Positions 7,130 through 9,935 of a stretch of 9,935 nucleotides of DNA are shown in pieces. The notes beneath the pieces were generated by a model, which made no database searches, was not told the DNA's origin, and worked only from the letters and a program-made list of their open reading frames with translations. Position numbers and translations under genes: made by a program. The stretch lies in NCBI GenBank assembly GCA_018715465.1, contig DVLN01000166.1, positions 1 through 9,935 of the forward strand, read 5' to 3'. The first letter of the stretch is position 1. The number at the start of each line of letters is the position of its first letter. The DNA is from Candidatus Faecivivens stercorigallinarum (GTDB taxonomy: Bacteria; Bacillota; Clostridia; Oscillospirales; Ruminococcaceae).

Positions 7130-7186
7130 CAATAAGCATCTCCCTGTCTATTTGATTACTGTTCCGGCAAACCGCCGAAATCAATT

Positions 7187-8473
7187 TCAGTCCTTCAGTT
7201 CAATTCCACCTACCGGACGGATACGCAGCAGATAGCAGCTTCCCTTTCCGAACAGGCTTTCCATTGCTTCGCGGTACTGCTGCTGTTTTTCCACCGGGAC
7301 AAACGCCTGGATTGTACCAGCAAATCCGCCGCCATGTACTCTGACTGCCGCATCGCTGCCCAGGCAGCGTTTGCTCGCCCAGATCGCAAGCGGAATCGCC
7401 TGTTCTTCCGGTTTATGCGGCGCATACAGGTTCTGCAGCAGTTCAGCCGAAGAAGCAGCAGACTCCTTGAACACCGCAAAAAACCGTTCCAAATCGCCCG
7501 CATGCAGCGCTTCTGCCTCTTCAACAGCCCGGCGGTTTTCACCAAAGAAGTGAGCCGCTCTCATAATCGCGCGGTCGCTGCATTTGCCATGCAGCTGGGG
7601 AATCGAATTCCAGAATGCCTGCTCATCAACATCCCGCAGATACTCTTTTCCAAACACGGCCGCAACCGATTTCATTTCCGCCGGAATCGCGACATAGTCA
7701 TCGGTGAGACCGGCATGGCTGCCCTTGGTATCGGTTACGCAGAGACAATAACCGGCTTTTGCGAAATCAAATTCATGTTTAACAATGCCGGGGTTTGCAG
7801 GATCATTAAAGTCGATGCAGACGAAGCCGCCCACCGAGCTGACCATCTGATCCATCAGACCGCTCGCCTTACCAAAATAGACATTCTCCGCATACTGGCC
7901 AAACTTTGCAATCTCAACTGCACCGGCCTTTCCGCCGTTATAATACTGATCAATGATCGTACCGACCAGCACCTCAAAAGCCGCCGACGAAGAAAGCCCA
8001 CTGCCGCTGAGGACATCCGACGTGGTGTAGGCGTCAAAGCCGCCGATCTTTACTCCGAGCTTGGCAAAAGACGCTGCAACGCCACGGATCAGGGCAGCTG
8101 CTTTGCCCTTCTCCTGCGGCTGGACCTCCAGATTGGAAAGGTCAATCGTATCCATCGGATAGCCGGTCGATTTGAGGCGGATAACCCCTTCATCATGAAA
8201 AGCGACTACGGCGATGACGTCCAGATTGACAGCAGCCGCCAGTACGCAGCCATGCTGATGGTCGGTATGGTTGCCGCCGATCTCAGTACGGCCGGGTGCC
8301 GAAAAAAGGTGCACTTCTTCACGAGCCGGGAACTGCTTTTCAAAAAGGTCCACCAGCTTCAGATACCGTTGTTTCTGCCGGGTCAGCTGCTCTGTCTGAT
8401 TTCCGTAAAGCATCTCAAACTGTTCGGCAAACTCCCCTGCTTCCAGCTGTTTTCTCACTTCAGTCAGTTTCAT
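7187..8473 (-). CDS. galK: Galactokinase (GHMP kinase family)
   Basis: GalK phosphorylates galactose with ATP to galactose-1-phosphate, the substrate of the neighbouring galT. The 428-aa protein is slightly longer than the usual 380-400 aa because of an N-terminal extension of about 30-40 residues. The family signature is GRTEIGGNHTDHQHG (61-75), with catalytic R62. The GHMP phosphate loop is SGSGLSSSAA (156-165), the catalytic Asp is in GLMDQM (D208), and motif 3 is RVHGGGFAG (378-386). The usual Glu in GEHTD is Asn here (GGNHTD), a variant I believe is shared by clostridial galactokinases. AGGAGG (complement of 8479-8484) stands five bases before ATG 8473, so the start is secure. It is first in the galK-galT operon. 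Another hexose as substrate is not excluded by sequence alone. Confidence 0.93.
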   Translation of the reverse strand: MKLTEVRKQLEAGEFAEQFEMLYGNQTEQLTRQKQRYLKLVDLFEKQFPAREEVHLFSAPGRTEIGGNHTDHQHGCVLAAAVNLDVIAVVAFHDEGVIRLKSTGYPMDTIDLSNLEVQPQEKGKAAALIRGVAASFAKLGVKIGGFDAYTTSDVLSGSGLSSSAAFEVLVGTIIDQYYNGGKAGAVEIAKFGQYAENVYFGKASGLMDQMVSSVGGFVCIDFNDPANPGIVKHEFDFAKAGYCLCVTDTKGSHAGLTDDYVAIPAEMKSVAAVFGKEYLRDVDEQAFWNSIPQLHGKCSDRAIMRAAHFFGENRRAVEEAEALHAGDLERFFAVFKESAASSAELLQNLYAPHKPEEQAIPLAIWASKRCLGSDAAVRVHGGGFAGTIQAFVPVEKQQQYREAMESLFGKGSCYLLRIRPVGGIELKD

Positions 8474-8587
8474 ACGTTCCTCCTGCCAACTTTAAAAAAT
8501 TGCGTTACCGGGATCATCCGTCCGCATCCGCGAACCGTCCTCCTGTACTCGTGCACAGGCTGGTTCCCTGCCCCGAACAGGGTTTCT
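8474..8587 (-). promoter_or_regulatory. Structured 5' leader of galK
   Basis: The transcript from the galK promoter should carry about 114 nt before the start codon. Read on the - strand, it contains CCCTG/CAGGG (8566-8582), a 7-bp CCTGTGC-ACGA-GTACAGG hairpin (8542-8559, one G-U pair) and GTTCGC-GGAT-GCGGAC (8520-8535, one G-U pair). A T6 tract (8494-8499) precedes the ribosome binding site. The last hairpin shares GCGGAC with a weaker alternative fold that ends just before the T-tract. I recognise no known riboswitch family. A regulatory role is inference. Confidence 0.4.
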
Positions 8588-8593
8588 GTTTTT

Positions 8594-8622
8594 AGTATAA
8601 TCCTTTCAACCTACAAAGTCAA
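8594..8622 (-). promoter_or_regulatory. Near-consensus sigma-A promoter of galKT
   Basis: Reading the - strand, TTGACT (8622-8617) and TATACT (8599-8594) are separated by exactly 17 nt. Both boxes differ from consensus at one base. The start of transcription should be close to 8587. Such a strong core suggests control by repression or by the leader rather than by intrinsic weakness. Confidence 0.85.
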
Positions 8623-8644
8623 AGACATTCTGGTAGACGATTGC

Positions 8645-8673
8645 TTTACCCGTCAGTAAACGGGACATTTACC
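8645..8673. promoter_or_regulatory. TTTAC/GTAAA repeat cluster upstream of galKT promoter
   Basis: TTTACC (8645-8650), GTAAA (8656-8660) and TTTACC (8668-8673) alternate in orientation, giving TTTAC-N6-GTAAA-N7-TTTAC. An embedded hairpin CCCGT/ACGGG spans 8649-8664. The cluster lies about 23-51 bases upstream of the -35 box, where activators or cooperative regulators bind. GTAAACG (8656-8662) equals the half-site of the palindrome at 9910-9923. The function is inferred. Confidence 0.35.
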
Positions 8674-8706
8674 AAACATAAACCCAAATTTTCTGCATTT
8701 CTGCAC

Positions 8707-8753
8707 AAAAAATCCCGCACACCAACTGTATCGGAACAGAGTGTACGGGATTT
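8707..8753 (-). terminator. Terminator of the oxidoreductase gene
   Basis: AAATCCCG (8710-8717) pairs with CGGGATTT (8746-8753). The stem extends through ACAC/GTGT and an inner CTGT/ACAG. Read on the - strand, the stem ends in TTTTTT (complement of 8707-8712), as expected 35 bases past the oxidoreductase stop. It separates that gene from galKT, which therefore depends on its own promoter. Confidence 0.85.
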
Positions 8754-8787
8754 GGTATTTCTTTAAATCAGCTGCTTATCAGCTTAC

Positions 8788-9891
8788 TTACACCTCAAAC
8801 GGAACGGGTCTCCCGAGGCGGTCGGATTCAAACGCAGCTTCCATCAGCTTCATGACTCTCATCATCTGGGGATGAGTGACAATCTGGGGTTCTTCACCGT
8901 CGATCGCTTTGCAGACATTGCGGTAAAAATCATGAACGTCAGGATTCAGCTGAGGAATCGGCAGATGCTCCAGCGTGCTGGGTTTGCGGGGAGCCATTGT
9001 CTTGGTCAGGCCGGCAGCGGTAACAACCGGTTTGACTTCTCCTTCGTCCTCATCACGGTAAATAACAATCTCACCGTCATTCAGGTCCCAGCTGTTGAGG
9101 ACAGCGGTGCCGACTGCGCCCTGCATATACCAGCGGGGCAGGTTGATAAAGTTGGTGGTGCCAACTTCGATACGGTAAACCAGACCGCTCTCAAAGATGA
9201 CATCCATCTTAAATCCGTCGTCGACCTCATCATTGGTGATATGGTCCATTCTCGCATAAACCGAGGCAACCTTTTCGGGAATCATCATCAGCATCTGGTC
9301 AATCAGATGGACACCCCAGTCGAGCATCATACCGCCGCCGTATGCCTTGCGCTGTCTCCAGTCGCCGGGGATACCGCGGGAACCATGTACACGAGACTCA
9401 ATGTTGAAGACATAACCCATTTTGCCGCTTTCATAGATCTCCTTGAAAGCCAGAAAATCAGCATCCCAACGGCGGTTCTGGTGTACAGTGAACAGCCGAC
9501 CATATTTCTCAGAAGCGTCAATCATCTCCTGCAGGTCTGCGCTGCACAGAGTGACCGGCTTTTCGCTGATGACATGCTTGCCTGCTGCCATTGCGCGGAT
9601 GGCAAGGTCTTTATGGCAATCGTTCGGGACTGCCAGCGTCAGGATGTCCACCTCAGGGTCTGCCAGCACCTCTTCAAACGAATGATAAGCGTGGATACCG
9701 CGCTCCTCAGCCAGCTTGCATCTTTCTTCCTTAATATCGTAAATGCCTTTCAGATTGACGCAATCGCTGCCGTTTTCCAGATTTTCAGGCGGTTTATAGC
9801 CATCATTGACCAGCTTGTTTCCACCGATCATGCGGGTATGCCAGCCGCCCATTCCGCCGTAGCCGATTACGACGACATTCTTCTTTGCCAT
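8788..9891 (-). CDS. Gfo/Idh/MocA family NAD(P)-dependent oxidoreductase
   Basis: This 367-aa dehydrogenase has an N-terminal Rossmann fold (1-125) opening with VVVIGYGGMG (6-15), the dinucleotide-binding glycine loop. SEKPVTL (109-115) holds the EKP lysine (K111) that is catalytic in this family. The C-terminal substrate domain has YGGGMMLDWGVHLID (184-198), with D191, H195 and D198 at the conserved acid and His positions. Members oxidise or reduce sugars, inositols and sugar acids or glycosides. The substrate cannot be named from sequence. ATG 9891 is preceded by GAAAGGG about seven bases upstream. The LacI/CcpA-type operator over its promoter fits a carbohydrate catabolic role. Genes further upstream on this strand are outside the window, but a visible -10 box suggests it is first in its transcript. 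It ends in its own terminator, so it is not cotranscribed with galKT. Confidence 0.92.
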   Translation of the reverse strand: MAKKNVVVIGYGGMGGWHTRMIGGNKLVNDGYKPPENLENGSDCVNLKGIYDIKEERCKLAEERGIHAYHSFEEVLADPEVDILTLAVPNDCHKDLAIRAMAAGKHVISEKPVTLCSADLQEMIDASEKYGRLFTVHQNRRWDADFLAFKEIYESGKMGYVFNIESRVHGSRGIPGDWRQRKAYGGGMMLDWGVHLIDQMLMMIPEKVASVYARMDHITNDEVDDGFKMDVIFESGLVYRIEVGTTNFINLPRWYMQGAVGTAVLNSWDLNDGEIVIYRDEDEGEVKPVVTAAGLTKTMAPRKPSTLEHLPIPQLNPDVHDFYRNVCKAIDGEEPQIVTHPQMMRVMKLMEAAFESDRLGRPVPFEV

Positions 9892-9908
9892 TTCAATACA
9901 CCCTTTCC

Positions 9909-9924
9909 ATGTAAACGTTTACAA
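9909..9924. promoter_or_regulatory. LacI/CcpA-type operator (cre-like) at oxidoreductase promoter
   Basis: TGTAAACGTTTACA (9910-9923) is a perfect 14-bp palindrome with a central CG, the hallmark of LacI-family operators. With flanks it also fits the B. subtilis cre consensus WTGNAARCGNWWWCAW at every position. It lies just downstream of the -10 box of the oxidoreductase, over the expected transcription start, so binding should repress. Whether CcpA or a local LacI-type sugar regulator binds cannot be decided here. Confidence 0.8.
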
Positions 9925-9928
9925 GCTA

Positions 9929-9934
9929 AGTATA
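9929..9934 (-). promoter_or_regulatory. -10 box of the oxidoreductase promoter (partial promoter)
   Basis: TATACT on the - strand (9934-9929) is a good -10 hexamer, placing the start near 9922 inside the palindromic operator. The -35 box would lie beyond the end of the window, so the promoter cannot be confirmed in full. Confidence 0.55.
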
Positions 9935-9935
9935 C

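Noticed and set aside
5783..7135. Open reading frame of about 450 codons on the + strand, antisense to nearly all of galT
   Set aside because: It is an antisense shadow produced by the codon bias of galT. The translation has no recognisable motif and no ribosome binding site, whereas the opposite strand encodes an intact GalT.
7334..8659. Open reading frame of about 441 codons on the + strand, antisense to galK and its leader
   Set aside because: It runs through the galK coding strand and its promoter in the wrong direction, is rich in Arg, His, Ile and Phe without domain motifs, and lacks a start signal. The galK evidence on the - strand is decisive.

Overview
The window looks like a chromosomal segment of a low-to-mid GC anaerobic Firmicute, most likely class Clostridia (Oscillospiraceae/Ruminococcaceae type). 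The grounds are the SHDMRTP-type hybrid kinase, the class II (Firmicutes-type) GalT of about 496 aa, near-consensus sigma-A promoters with 17-nt spacers, and AGGAGG-like ribosome binding sites. This is inference from sequence style; there is no rRNA or other taxonomic marker. I see no phage, IS, CRISPR or tRNA.

Left part (about 1-4365, + strand): after a GC-rich double hairpin and an AT-rich gene-free stretch, a strong extended -10 promoter drives a compact three-gene operon. It encodes a REC-HD-GYP response regulator, a free-standing Hpt protein, and a membrane hybrid histidine kinase (dCache-like sensor, PAS-like domain, HisKA, HATPase_c, REC). All phosphotransfer residues and the HD-GYP metal-ligand motifs are intact. 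The operon can therefore be read as a complete phosphorelay: kinase H475, kinase D767, Hpt H63, regulator D55. Its output would be degradation of a cyclic dinucleotide, probably c-di-GMP. A hairpin terminator closes the operon.

Middle (4367-5618, + strand): a promoter that starts immediately after the terminator drives two overlapping genes. These are a methylated-DNA-protein cysteine methyltransferase (Ogt type) and a GNAT acetyltransferase of the phosphinothricin-acetyltransferase type. A bidirectional terminator separates them from the convergent genes that follow.

Right part (5639-9935, - strand): galK then galT form a Leloir galactose operon. It has its own near-consensus promoter, a structured leader of about 114 nt, and upstream TTTAC/GTAAA repeats. 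galE is not in the window. Further upstream on the same strand is a separately terminated Gfo/Idh/MocA oxidoreductase. Its promoter, at the window edge, carries a perfect LacI/CcpA-type palindrome, so catabolite or sugar-responsive control is likely. The region is mostly well-known families. The most interesting items are the self-contained HD-GYP phosphorelay, the galK leader and upstream repeats, and the perfect operator.
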